Below, one piece after another: positions 1 to 12,000 of a DNA stretch of 64,000 bases; within the stretch, counting starts at the first letter, position 1; each line of letters starts with the position of its first letter. The notes under the pieces are model-generated. The model had not been told where the DNA came from and did no database searches. It saw only the letters and a program-made list of their open reading frames with translations. Source of the DNA: Zoroaster sp. YZ-2022 (taxonomy: Eukaryota > Echinodermata > Asteroidea > Forcipulatida > Zoroasteridae). A program made the translations under genes and the position numbers. The DNA lies in assembly GCA_029582265.1 (NCBI GenBank), contig CM055828.1, positions 8,407,902 to 8,471,901 on the forward strand. Direction: 5' to 3'.

Positions 1-20
1 CCTCCATGTATAGGAGGATT

Positions 21-246
21 TTAAAGGGACAATATCACCACGATCAGAACAGACTTTCAACAGGGCATGGAATCGGCGTCCTAGTTTAAGATGAACACAG
101 TGACTGAAAATGACTGGCTCATTTACGCAGCAGCAGCAACGGGAATATGACCTTATCACGTGGGGCTTTATTTTCAGTCACCGAGTTAATTTAAAATTAG
201 CACTCTGATTCAATGCCATATTGATTGTGATGATACTGTCCCTTTG
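21..246. mobile_element. MITE, AGGGACAATATC group, copy 1
   Basis: TTAAAGGGACAATATC at left; right end GATACTGTCCCTTTGA. Subterminal GGGCATGGAATCGGCGTCCT and its inverse (GATTCAATGCC) give a foldback shape. Confidence 0.82.
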
Positions 247-774
247 ACATATGTACATATAATTTTGTATATGTGTACAATGTACATTATTCAAATTTAA
301 TTATGAACTTACAATGGGTTACTAAATGGAGATGGAACATAGTACACTATGGTCTACATGTATACATGCTAATTGCTATTCATGTCTTGATATAAATGAA
401 ATTTTTTAACAAGTAAAAAAAATCCTAGCCTGAAAACTGGGTCAATAAACTTTTCCACTATTGTGACACTTAAAAAACAAACACTTGGGAATAGACATAG
501 CTACAAACATAAATTCATATTGCCTGCAATGGTTGAAGTGTTTTACTACCTCCGACCATGGTTGTACTACTTGTTTGTACATCATGTATTACCAAAACAT
601 TATGTTGTTACAACTTATATACAATTGTTAACTAGACTAGAAGAATTGAGGTTAGACCACATTAAACTTAATGCTGAATGCAGTACTCAGCGGCCAAGTC
701 ATTGCACTAAGTTCACATAAGCACAATCAGTAGACTTCGCATAGTTATAATAATACTTAATAGAGCAAGGGGAA

Positions 775-804
775 AGAATGTAGAATTCAACCGCCACTTT
801 TTTT
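775..804. repeat. Solo end of the CCGCCACTTTTT MITE
   Basis: AAGAATGTAGAATTCAACCG then CCACTTTTTTT matches the end of 14229-14671 with differences. No partner end is seen nearby. Confidence 0.5.
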
Positions 805-1248
805 TTAGAGGACACACTTAAGGAGAGGAAATTTGGGGAGATTTTGAGCAATGAATGCATGCAGATCCAGTGAGATGTTGGCCATTTGGTTGTCTGCTAA
901 AAACACATGATTAGACATTGTGCACAAGTGGCTTCGACATTTGTTCCAAGCAAGGACTCGCTCTAGTCTATGGTACATATGAGTACAAAAATCCTAGTCC
1001 TAGTAATTACTGTATATGTAAGCATAACGTTAGTTCTAACTTTAACGTTGTTACTAATAAGTCTTCTTGTGGATGGTTAGTTATTAAATGATAAATTTAA
1101 TTTATTCCTCCATCATTCTTAAGAATCTGGTGAAAAGGAGACGACGCCAGACGATACGTAACACATACCGACGGAGGGAGCCTTGGTCCCGTGATTCCGT
1201 GCTGTACCCTATCCCCCGGCCCCAAAAACTGCACCAAAAAGGACATAC

Positions 1249-1327
1249 CCTCTGCTTCCACAACAGCGTTCTCCCCCAGAACCGTGAAAACTCCCACCAC
1301 CATCAACCACGTCGTTGAAGACGGCAT
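1249..1327 (-). CDS. Doubtful first coding exon with signal peptide
   Basis: From ATG at 1327 the minus strand reads MPSSTTWLMVVGVFTVLGEN then AVVEAE and reaches GTATGT at 1248, a plausible donor. The segment is hydrophobic in the way of a signal peptide and lies in locally CpG-richer DNA. No further exon was recognised leftward before the window edge, and no family is suggested. It could be chance. Confidence 0.22.
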
Positions 1328-1757
1328 CTTTAGCTCCAATTAACCGACAACAGTTGTTTCCTTAAACGCTGCAACACGTGTGAATTAAACTGATGTTGAA
1401 TAACATCACAGAGGAAATGATCGGTTCCTTGTATACATGTGATCCTGCGTACGTTGAATGGCTGGCGCTGCTATTCGTGTATAATATAAGTGCATGCACC
1501 GTGCGCGCGATGGGTGCGAATATTTTTGTTGTTCAAGGGATCGCTCATTATTTTTTAAGCAGCGTACTAGTAACTTGCGCCGCACTCGTTACAATCGATC
1601 ATGCATACCATACCATTCAAACTTTCAAGGTTTACTTTAGTCAGAAGTAATAATATGATACAACATAGCGTGCCTAAGAAAGAATTCGAATAAAACCAGG
1701 GAGACTTTATATGAATATAAATAGATTTAAAGCATTTAAAGGGAAGTAAACACCAGA

Positions 1758-1995
1758 TTAAAGGGACAATTATCGTCACGATCATTATATCAACTGCGCA
1801 TGGAATCGGAGTGCTACTTTTAGAATAACTCGGTGATTGAAAAATAATACCCCTCACGATAAGGTCATATTACCGTTGCTGCTGCATAAATGGGCCAGTA
1901 ATTTTCAGTCACTGTGTTCATCTTAAACTAGGACACCGATTCCATGCCCAGTTGAAAAGTCTACTCTGATCGTGACGATATTGTCAGTTACTTGG
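1758..1995. mobile_element. MITE, AGGGACAATATC group, copy 2
   Basis: TTAAAGGGACAATTATCG at left, CGTGACGATATTGTCAGTTA at right (degraded). Subterminal GCATGGAATCGG and CCGATTCCATGCCC are inverted. Confidence 0.8.
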
Positions 1996-4237
1996 TGTAT
2001 AAATTAGGCCCACCGATCCGATTTTGAGAAATTATTTCTCGTGTTAGAAAAATAAAGAATTAATAAGCCCCCCTATGTCGTATGTATAACACATTGCCAT
2101 CTGGCAAATTCTTGCAGAAACATAAAAAAACACGTAAAAGTTGTTCACCGTTTTCTAACCAAAAAATGAGCACTTATCGCGGTGAAATGACTTTCACAAT
2201 GTTAGTTTTATGATGTAATGAAAACTATACAGAGTTGACAATGAATGTACAACTGTATACGTTTCCAAATACCAGTGTTGTACCTTCCCTTTAACGCAAA
2301 AAGGGGCGTGCATACCACCCCTTTTATGAATGAACCTTGCACGTCTGTTGGCCCTGACCTCTGTGGCTGTGAAGGAATCCAAGTACGAGAAGACGCTGCC
2401 GTGGGCGCGGCCGGGCCGGCGGACAGCCGGGATCGAGACTATTACAAAACAACTCATTTCAGTTTTAGATTTAGTTTTGTTCTCGTTCATTTTTATATCA
2501 TACGGAGTTGGTTTGTTTGTGTCGTTGTATGTTCAGAACTTCCTATATTTTTGCTTAAACCCCGTCTTGTGGATGCAATGACCCTTAAATCGCTTGTGGA
2601 TGTAATCCTTAACCACTCTTGTGGTAATTATAATTATTGTCTAATTAAATAAATGTGGATGAAAACAAACCAAGTGCCATGAGTAGAGTGTAACACCCCC
2701 CCCCCCCCCCCATCCACCACATTACAAACCCAACAAAATATATTCTTATTTTGATTTTCAGTATAACTCATTCTAAACTTCAAGCCAATAACATTTCCGA
2801 TCAAAACTGATGAGTTTTAATCACTTTTGAGCTTTGGGCGGCAGTTTTCAGTTTGAGCAATCCCTTGAAATAACAAATCACAGCTTGATGAAAATGAATA
2901 CAGGCTGTGCCTTTTGATTATGAATAAAACAGCTTTTTTTCTCTCCCTTGACTAGATTTTTACATGCTTTGTATAGCAAATCGCCACTGTGGGAAGTTTG
3001 GTTCATCCATTCATCGTTTTTCCCTGTAAATGGGCACCCGCCGTCCTATTCAGGTTCACTGGGGTTTACAAAAGAAGCCCGCGAAAATTATGTAGAAAGC
3101 GGTAACCAAGGGTGTCAAGATCATGACTGATCACGATTGGTACTCTCATTCTCAAGTCAGACCGCGGTACCGGATATAACTTGGGCAACTTACAAAAATG
3201 CAGCTACGTGCAGACGGGGGCGCAAAGGTGGGAATACTCGCCCCTTTTATCGCCATGCATCAAAATGTTCCTTCCATATTTTGACAGTGTGCTCCTCCCC
3301 CTTTACACAACCCTGGGTCCGCGCCTATGTTCATCTGTGAGATTTCTTTTCTGGTGCATTTTCTGAGTGGCAGGAGTTGAGACTACTGCTGATCTCTGTT
3401 ATATTGAATACTGAATAGAGATTAGTGGAAGAGACTTGCAGATGACCATAAACAACTTAGTCTTTTGTGTTTGACTCCAGGCGCTTCAAGGCTGTTGATT
3501 TGTTTTGATGGCAGGTCTTCTCTGGCCAGCGGATTCCTAGCAAACTGATGTCTCAGTGTCCTTGTTAAAACACCATAGACGTAGATAAAAGAAGCAAGGA
3601 CAGAACTGGCTGAAGATTATGATCAGACTGTAGACCACAGCAAAAAGAAACCGCGCCACTATAATGGTAAATTGAACAAGAGCACGTTTAACTGTTTCGT
3701 TTACAATTGCTTTCAGCCAATCAGTCTATTCACCAAATTACAGCACATTTTTCTTCTGCATAAAGGTCCGAGAGGCACGACTTCATTGGGCTGTTTCTAC
3801 ACAGAGGACTGCGGTCAGTCGATGGGGGCGCTGCGCCGGCAAACATTTTAAAGGGAGATAATTATACAACATTGGTAATAACCAAATTATCAAATTAACG
3901 AATAGGCCTGTGTAAAGTTGGTATAAGTAACCACACCCATCATTTGTCGTCGTCTGAAGTTATTTCGTCTTATATAGAGAGAGAGAACAAAAAGGAATTA
4001 TTAAAAGTTGGCAACATTTTCCAAAAAAGCAACAAATCCTGTCACAGGTAAAACTTGTAGCTTTGCATGGTGAGGATGATAAGTAAGACTAATTGCGGTG
4101 ACACCATGTGGAATCTCAATTGAGTAGTAATTAGTTCTGAAAAGAACTGGAGGTACAACTCGACGTTTCGATCAGTATGCTCTGATCGTCACAGTTTTCA
4201 TTAAGTTGTACCAAAACCTAGTTTTGAGTTACCAAAT
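1996..4237. other. Intergenic DNA, no firm gene
   Basis: A moderately GC-rich patch at 2330-2460 is open in two frames (one reads KESKYEKTLPWARPGRRTAG) but has no recognised homologue. A poly-C run is at 2695-2711 and TTCCCTTTAA at 2285, an AGGGAAGG-MITE end. Confidence 0.5.
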
Positions 4238-4780
4238 ATAATAATAATAATAATAATGTATAGATTTATATAGCGCACGTATCCACCAACTAAGTGGCGC
4301 TCAAGGCGCATTATATTATTATCCCTGCTCATAAGGCTCATAAGGCTCATAAATCATTCCTGAAACCATCTCAGCTCCCTGGGGAGTATACAGCTCAATT
4401 GCTGCCATTTCTAGCGCATAGAGAGCAAACCATCTCTGCCTTCACAGGTACCCATTTAACCCCTGGGTGGAGAGAAGCAATTATGGTTAAGTGTCTTGCT
4501 CAAGGACACAGGTGTCACGGCCGGGGCTCGAACCCACACTCTGCTGCTGGCAACACCAGAACTTGAGTTCAGTGCGCTAGACCACTCGGCCACGACAATC
4601 CACTTTTCGTGCATTATACAACACACGGGACCTACGGCTTTACGTCCCATCCGAAGGACGAAGCAATTATGGTTAAGTACCTTGCTCAAGGATACAAGTG
4701 TCACGACCGGGGCTCGAACCCACACCCTGCTGCTGGCAACACCAGAACTTGAGTTCGGTGCGCTAGACCGCTCGGCCACA
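4238..4780 (-). mobile_element. tRNA-derived dimeric SINE, full copy 1
   Basis: Minus-strand order: tRNA-like head (4697-4780), short linker with TCCTTCGGATGGGACGT, second tRNA-like head (about 4506-4600), SINE body, LINE-like 3' tail and ATT repeats at 4238-4257. Each head has box A TGGCCGAGYGG and box B GGGTTCGAGCC as in class II (Ser/Leu) tRNAs. Nearly identical to copies at 33578 and 41929. Confidence 0.9.
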
Positions 4781-7020
4781 ATATCAATGTCGACCTTCCC
4801 TGGAAGTAGGCTAATTGGTCAATTATATAAATTGTATAGTACAGAAAATTGATAGATTTCCTATTGTGCATGACAATGTATGTAAGTATAATTTTATGAG
4901 GAAATTGTAAGTGCTTTTATCAAACATTCCAGTTACTTATGGAGACGGAAATAACTGACAGCAGAACCGTGCGTGTATGCAGCTTTGGGACTGGTAATCC
5001 GAACTAGTGCAACCACGAGCGGGCGCTATACGTGTTGCCGTTTCCTGCAGATCTCATTCAAGAAAATTACCGAAAACAATTATTGTGACGTCATTATTTT
5101 GTATTGGTGCATAGCATAAAGGTCTTTCTTTTTTACGCATGATTTGTGCACATTAGTCTCCGAGAACAATGCTTTGAGATATTATTGGCATCGATGCATA
5201 TAGGACGTATTATGTCACTGAATTTGCCGGCGGCCGCGGCCGGGTCTTTTCTTTGAGGAAACAATGAGGGGAATTTAATGGATACAAAAGGTGCCGAAGA
5301 CATGTTTTGAAATACCAAACAAAGCAATTATTGTAGCTCAACAAGCTCTCCTCATAGGCCCCTACACTAAACTCACAGTAACAGTTACATCAGTTGCTGG
5401 CCCATAAGCTCTGAAACATGGCGTAAATTTGTTGTTTTCCCAATAATCGCCCGGCCTGCTGATCATGACGTCATTTTGCCCGGGCCCCTTATGGCATAAC
5501 CGTAGAGGGGCCCAGGTGTGCGCGAGGCGTCGGGGCTCGTGTGCCAGCCCTGATGCACCCCGCTCTCAGAATTCAGATCCCTTCAAAAAACAAAGGCCTG
5601 TGAACAGTTTAAAAAGTCCAACAAGTCCCCTCTGAAAATCCTGGTGCGTTAGTTCCTCTACAAGGAGCCCCTGCTGAACCAATCAGTTATGCTACTTCAC
5701 CCTCTCCATACCCATGGGTTTTTACCATCACGGGCGGAGATGGGGGATATATCCCCCCCCCCCCCCACTTTTTGGACCGGGGGATGGTCCAAAGGATCAT
5801 CACCCCCCTCCAGAATTTTCCACGCGTTGAAAAAATATATAGCTGTAATCTGTACTGCAGCCGCAAGATTCTGAATAGTTGTCGACTGCAGAACTTCAAG
5901 CTATGCCGTGCACCCAAATTTCAAAATCATCCCCCACTTTTCATCACGGATTTATGCCAGTGGTTTTGACACATATTTTGTTAAAGAATTTTGTATAAAT
6001 TTGGTAACATTTTTTAAAGAACATTTTTTATGTAGAAATATTTGAAACTTTAATTGGCCCAACTTTTTATGAATTGTGAGAAGAGAGGCCGTACTTTTCA
6101 GAAGTTCTGCTTCCCGCTACCGCTGGGCGTCACCCATTTGTTCCACTGGGAGCTGTAGAAATAATCTGCATTACTGCTACTGGCCCGTGCAGATGGTTAA
6201 GGGTCATCTCATCATGTTACCTCTTAAGTTTCGATATCAGGGACATGACACGGACTCATCATATCGAACTGTTTATATACTTGTGCCGGATCGAACCAGC
6301 TTCTTGCAGCTTCTTGGTCTTTCAAGAGGAAGTAATTTTCCTTTCTAATCTAAGGCTGCAACCCGATAATTAGATCGAACATTTCGACCAAATTAATTGT
6401 GAAGACGCTTTTTTGTTAGTCGATCCATAATGATAGCAGCATAGCACCAAAGAGAAAATGAGACCATGCACCTATTATACATTAGACCTTTTCATTCAGT
6501 CATGTCTCATTAGTACGTACGTGTGATGGGTGGATCGACTAGACTTGTTGGCCCAGGCTGCCTTAGTTCTGGTGATTTGCAAAGGGATTTCCAAACTTTT
6601 GACTCCCTTTCTCTCTGTGTTTTATGAAGGTGATAGACAGACTTAATTAGGCAAAAAGGGAGAGGGGGCAACCTCTTCTTGATGAGGAACAAAACTGCCA
6701 ATGAGGAACTGCGGAAAAAAAACCACTGTTATGATATGGCACTCAGTGAAGGCGTTGACAGGAAAAGCACATCTGCTTATTTTTGTTTACGGCCATCATG
6801 ATCAGGATGGGACCTCTATAATCTGTGTAGGCAAACAACCGAAATGACACTTTTTAAAATATAATTTATCCACAAAGCATCAATTCACGTTTTTAGAAAA
6901 TGAACACCGGGCCTAACCGTAATAGCGAGAGGATTCATTCAAGCTTCATCCCAATCTCGTTTGAGACACGGAATCCGAGGTCCAATGCCACTACTTTGAC
7001 TTTGAGAAATAAAGTGCTAA
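4781..7020. other. Intergenic DNA, no firm gene
   Basis: Contains C-rich runs near 5750-5770, a GC-richer patch at 5220-5250, and unremarkable short open frames. Nothing I can assign. Confidence 0.5.
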
Positions 7021-7333
7021 CCCAGCTAACATGCATACGTTGGGCCAACGTTGGCCAACGTAAGAATTTACAGTTGGCCCAACGTCGGCAGTTGACGTCG
7101 CCTTGACGTTAATTTTCCATCGGGCCAACGTCGGCATTTGTTGGGCCAACGTCGGCACGTCCAACGTTCGTATGACGTATTAGTAACACGTTGGGACAAC
7201 ATAATATTTTATGATTGGCCCAACGTCGGCAGTTGACGTTTATTTTCTCCATCGGGCCACCGTTGAAGACGTTAGGCCAACGTTGTACCGACGTCGGCAC
7301 ACGTTGGGCCAACGTATGCATGCTAGGCTGGGT
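7021..7333. mobile_element. ACGT-rich MITE, CCCAGCTAACATGCATACGT termini
   Basis: Left CCCAGCTAACATGCATACGT, right ACGTATGCATGCTAGGCTGG. The interior repeats TTGGGCCAACGT and CAACGTCGGC in both orientations. Confidence 0.8.
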
Positions 7334-8049
7334 AGACCTACACTTTAAAAAAATTCCCAGTCAAACGTAGTGCAGCGGGTTTTAAATATTTCCATATATT
7401 CACGGTACCGTATTTTCATAACTATAAATGAATCTACGGTTAACTTTTTATTTACGGTATTTAAGGTTGAAACGTCCACAGGATGCTGCATCTATTATGG
7501 GATGGATCTCTAGATATTAATTGGGGTTAATCGATGGAATTTTTTATTTTACACAAAGTATTTCACTTACCTACACGTACGCGTAGTCTGGTTCCTTTTT
7601 CAACGACCCCTCTCCAGTTACTAATGTTAAGAACATACATGTACATGTACATGTATGTATCCTTTATATACTGTGTTTTCAAATCTCTTTTCAAATCATG
7701 GTGTCATGCAATTATAATCTATATTTCAATATTTGAAATTTTGAATGTACTTTTTTTTACATCAAAATAGAAGAGAACACCCAAAATCTTACCTTTTTAT
7801 CATAAAGTTAACAGTAAATAAAATTATTTGAAAATGGCTTAAAATGACCCATTTTCACATATTTAAACCTTGGAAATGATTCGAGCACAAAGCTAGGTCA
7901 AATTAAGGTGAGCTGATTTACATATTGGATATATCCCAGAGTGCAATGGTAATTCACTGTGGAATTTACACACTTTTCGCCGTAAAATTACGATATTTAA
8001 AAAAAAAATTAAAGTGTACAATGCCCTGCCTCTTTGGAAATTAAAACAC

Positions 8050-8592
8050 AATTGGATGTTGACGTCGGCACAACGTATGATGCGCCGTAGTTAGGTTGTA
8101 CACATTATAACTACGTTGTGCCAACGTTGAAAATCGACCTGTTATACTGTACAACATTTGTCGACGTTGACAAAACCTTAAAACGCCGACGTTACATTGC
8201 CCACACTATACTTACGTTGTGCCAACGTTGAAAATCGACCTTGTATACTGCACAACATTTCCCGACGTTGGCACAACCTTAGGACGCCGACGTTACGTTG
8301 CCCGTATTATAACTACGTTGTGCCAACGTTGAAAATCGACCTGTTATACTGCACAACATTTCCCGACGTTGGCACAACCTTAGTACGCCGACGTTACGTT
8401 GTCCGTATTATAACTACGTTGTGCCAACGTTGAAAATCGACCTGTTGTACTTCATACTGTACTGTTTGCCAACGTCCGTACAACGTTTAGAATGTGACTC
8501 CGACCTTCCCGACGTCCGTATAACGTCCGTTTTTTTACGCCGACTTATCCGACGTTCACCGACGTCGGCCCAACGTATGCATGTTAGCTGGG
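8050..8592. repeat. ACGT-rich 100-bp array ending in the same MITE terminus
   Basis: Four units of about 100-101 bp begin near TACGTTGTGCCAACGTTGAA (8113, 8213, 8315, 8415), then GTCGGCCCAACGTATGCATG and TTAGCTGGG, the 7021-element terminus. The left terminus is not visible. It ends 400 bp before the DNAJB11 start codon. Confidence 0.8.
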
Positions 8593-8798
8593 AAATTTTC
8601 ACCTGAAATTGAAAAATTGAAAAATAATAAACCGCTCTGCAAATGAGCCAAATAGCCCTCTACCCACCCCTTTCATGAAGTTGTGTTATCCCACTTGGCA
8701 ACCGCCCTCTGTAGTTAACTCTAGCACTCCATGCCATGCATGAGTTGTTCATAGTCCACGCCCTTGGAGGTGTGGTGTTCCTCCTCTCATGAATAATG

Positions 8799-8819
8799 TA
8801 TAAACTTTATACGACGTGG
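8799..8819 (+). promoter_or_regulatory. Candidate TATA box and UPR-type (ATF6/XBP1) ACGT element upstream of DNAJB11
   Basis: TATAAA at 8799-8804 and CGACGTGG at 8812-8819 lie about 180-195 bp before the DNAJB11 start codon. The core GACGTGG resembles the UPR element TGACGTGG, and mammalian DNAJB11 is induced by ER stress. The ACGT site sits downstream of the TATA-like motif, which is atypical, and neither the start of transcription nor binding can be shown from sequence. Confidence 0.3.
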
Positions 8820-8994
8820 ACGTTCAGGAAGACTCCAGGAAAATTACTGTAGTACATAAATATCCAACAATTATATCAACTCGATTAGTATGATCCTTTA
8901 CGTCAGTAATAGCCAACGTTAATATTTGTATATGCAGAGTATAGGAACTAGGCATGCAGCACACTGGTAAATTAGTAAAGCAAGATCTCGAATC

Positions 8995-9059
8995 ATGGCG
9001 AACTCGCTGTGTTGTGCGTGTGTAATTCTACTCAACATTTGCTTAACTGTGCTCGCAGG
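8995..9059 (+). CDS. DNAJB11: DNAJB11 exon 1: start codon and signal peptide
   Basis: Encodes [19 protein letters not shown] plus LAG, a hydrophobic signal peptide. The donor GTAAGA follows at 9060. The exon ends two bases into a glycine codon, completed by exon 2 to give the family's mature start RDFYKIL. The 5' untranslated part is not resolved. Confidence 0.92.
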
Positions 9060-12000
9060 GTAAGATTTTTTTTAAACTTTTCTGTTTATGAGAGAAATGC
9101 CAAGAATATATACTATGATTTGTGTTGATTCGCGGTGGAATACTTCTTAGGCTGTGACTTTTCTGCGAATCGTAACATGGATAGCTCCAGTCACTCATGA
9201 GACTAGGCCCTAGCACTAGCACTGTAGCACCACACTCAGTACGTATAGCTATGTGACAAAAATTTTCAAAATCAACAGATTCCAATACAACTGGTATCAT
9301 TGTCAAGGTCTTGAATAGACGATTACAATGATATAAGGATCATCTTCCTGTGACCAAAAATAAGGAAGTTATGACATGTTGAAAATTTAGGCCCGTAAAT
9401 GGCAATTATTTTATAAGGAAAAACAAAAGAAATGTAAATTTGACTTGTGACCCGTTTCCAAGATTTTCTCGGATTCCATATCATAACTTTCTTAATTCTT
9501 GTCCGATTTTCAAAAGGTTGGTATCACTGGAATGCTTGGGAAAAGAGGAAGAATAATAACCTATTTCCAGGATAATTCAATGATTAGTTTGTTTTGTAGT
9601 GCTGATTTACAAATAAGAAATACAAAAAAAATGTGTTAAAAAAATAAATAAATAGGGCCTAAATAAAAAAAATAATGAACAAAAAAAAATTACTCAAATC
9701 TGAGGATTATTTTCCTATTTTTACACTGAAATCTTCGAAAGATTCTCATCCCTGATTTAATTAAATATTAGAACAGTTTATAAATTATATTGGACTGGAA
9801 AGATAAAACAAAATAATGAAAATAAATTTTAAAAAATAGAAAAAAAATTACTCAAATCTGAGAATTTTTAATATTTATAATATAAATTATACTGAAATCC
9901 GCGAGAAATTCTTATCCCTGATTTAATTAAACATAAAAAATAATAAATGATATTGGACTGGAAATATGAAGAAAAAAATGAAATAAGTTAATGAGAACTA
10001 ATATTTATTGTGTTACGCCGATGTATATTAGGTTTAAAAGGACGATTTATCGGACTGAAAATTGGTAGGTCTAACGTGCGCTGAACGCGGCGCAATACAA
10101 TCTTTGGTTGACATCGATTTCTGTGAATCAAAAAAACGTAACTGCTAATCGTCCAATCGCCGTCAAAATTGGCCAAGAGGTAGAAAACAAGTATAGACAA
10201 ATTAATATTGTGGTTTGATAAGGTGTTTTACTAACCTTTGAGTAAATTGTCGATGGTTTTGATGAGCAAGAACAAACCCAAATTTCGAGAATTTTATTTG
10301 GAAACTTCTAGATGCCGCATTCAGAAAATTTGAGAACGAGGTTAAATTAGAATATGTGATCTACGTCTTCGAAAAAAAACCTGGGTACGTCAAAAAGAAC
10401 AGCCTCAGCGAAACGTTACAAAGCGCTATCTCCACGGTGTCTTCGCCACGGCGATTCAACCCGAGATTGAGGACGCGGCCGAAAAGATTTGCGACAATGC
10501 GTGGGATACGCACATACCTAGTACGTAGCCCCATTCTTATGATTCTAACGTTAGGGCCAATGCACTGGACTTACTCCGTAATTGTTATTCTTGGCCCTAA
10601 TCCCACAAGCACATGTACAAAAAATTTTACAACTTTTGATCTGGTAATTATTACAATCTAAAATTTTGTGATTAGGTAAGGCCAAGAGAATGAAAGTCAT
10701 AGATTTGCGTCCGGGAAATTTCGAAAACACATGAGGCTTTTTTTCATTATTCATTATTCATTATTTCCATTGATCATTAGGCCAAGAGAATGAAAGTCAT
10801 AGATTTGCGTCCGGGAAATTTCGAAAACACATGAGGCTTTTTTTCATTATTCATTATTCATTATTTCCATTGATCATTAATAACAGCGCAATCACAAAAT
10901 GTTTATTCTAATCGGTGTACGTACGTGCATCATTATACGTGCGGGCCGCACACACAGGCATTACTAAATACTAGGCTCAACAGCGAACGTGTTGTGCATG
11001 TGAAGGCGGTACAGTTACAGGTGCGGATCGGACGAAGTTTACCATACAGTTTTAGCGCGATGCGACCTTTTTTGTGAACGACGCACGTGGGACTAAGAGT
11101 AAGACTGTAAGAGAACATGTACTAATGATTATAGTGCACATACTGGTGGAAATTTGGTAAAAACTTCGTTTTACTGATGTGGATGATTTGGAACTAAATT
11201 TGTTTGGTGGAAATACCTTTTTTGTGCAAATAATGAAAAATTTAGGCGGTAGCTTTCGGGACATGCGGGCGGTGGACGCAAATCTATGACTTTCATTCTC
11301 ATGGCCTAAGCTTGCCCAAGCAGACACATTTAGCATAAAGTTTACTATTGTGAGATCGATAATTTTGGTGAAATTTCAATTTTATTAATTAATATTATTA
11401 GGGTTTTCAGTTGAAAAATTATTCCTAAACCAATATACTCAATATTTATATCAAATTGAAGGTCTTGATGAAAGAAATACAATGGTTTTTAATTTAAAAT
11501 TTAAATCAAGAAAATCGGACGAGTATTTTTTGAGGAATCCTGTTTTAATTAATCAAGTATACAGCATTCGATGAAGCCCGACTGTCCATACACTGTGTAC
11601 ATCCCTGGCAACAAAACCGTTGAGTCAGCCTACACACATCGTGATACACACGCACAGCGTTCGTGCTCGTTTCCCTCATAAGAGCTTTGAAAGGGTGTAA
11701 AAAATACATTCTCCGCTCAAAACTAAACACAATTACGGCTCAAAACTTTCACATATGATAGAAAAGAGGTGTAAAATTCATTCAAACACTATTACCTTTC
11801 AACTTGAAGATTTCACCTCAAAAAACGGTGTTTAATTGTTATCTCTTCGTAACTTCGGTTGTAGAGTAGTTATGGAGATTGAGCAAGCATGGGTATGTAA
11901 AGGAGCCCTTTGACTCACTAGGGAAACCTGTTTTCATGTCAATCACAAAGTATTCGGGTGCGGAGGCAGCTCTGAAGTGGATGCCTTCAGCAGAGCGCGG

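Larger units (their letters stand above)
247..1757. other. Intergenic DNA, no firm gene
   Basis: Apart from the doubtful minus-strand exon (1249-1327) and a solo MITE end (775-804), this stretch is AT-rich with short open frames lacking recognisable homology. Confidence 0.5.

Noticed and set aside
463..720. 85-codon ORF near the left edge
   Set aside because: No homology, AT-rich composition and no supporting splice or promoter signals.
2330..2581. Coding exon at the GC-rich patch
   Set aside because: Two overlapping frames are open there, neither has recognised homology, and no convincing splice sites frame it.
4456..4779. ORFs of about 85-140 codons over the SINEs (also at 33795, 42098 and 60838)
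   Set aside because: The same frames recur in every SINE copy and follow the tRNA heads and linker; they are noncoding repeat sequence.
4697..4780. tRNA genes (box A and box B matches at several sites)
   Set aside because: These are SINE heads: they lack a proper paired acceptor end, continue into SINE body, and recur in copies.
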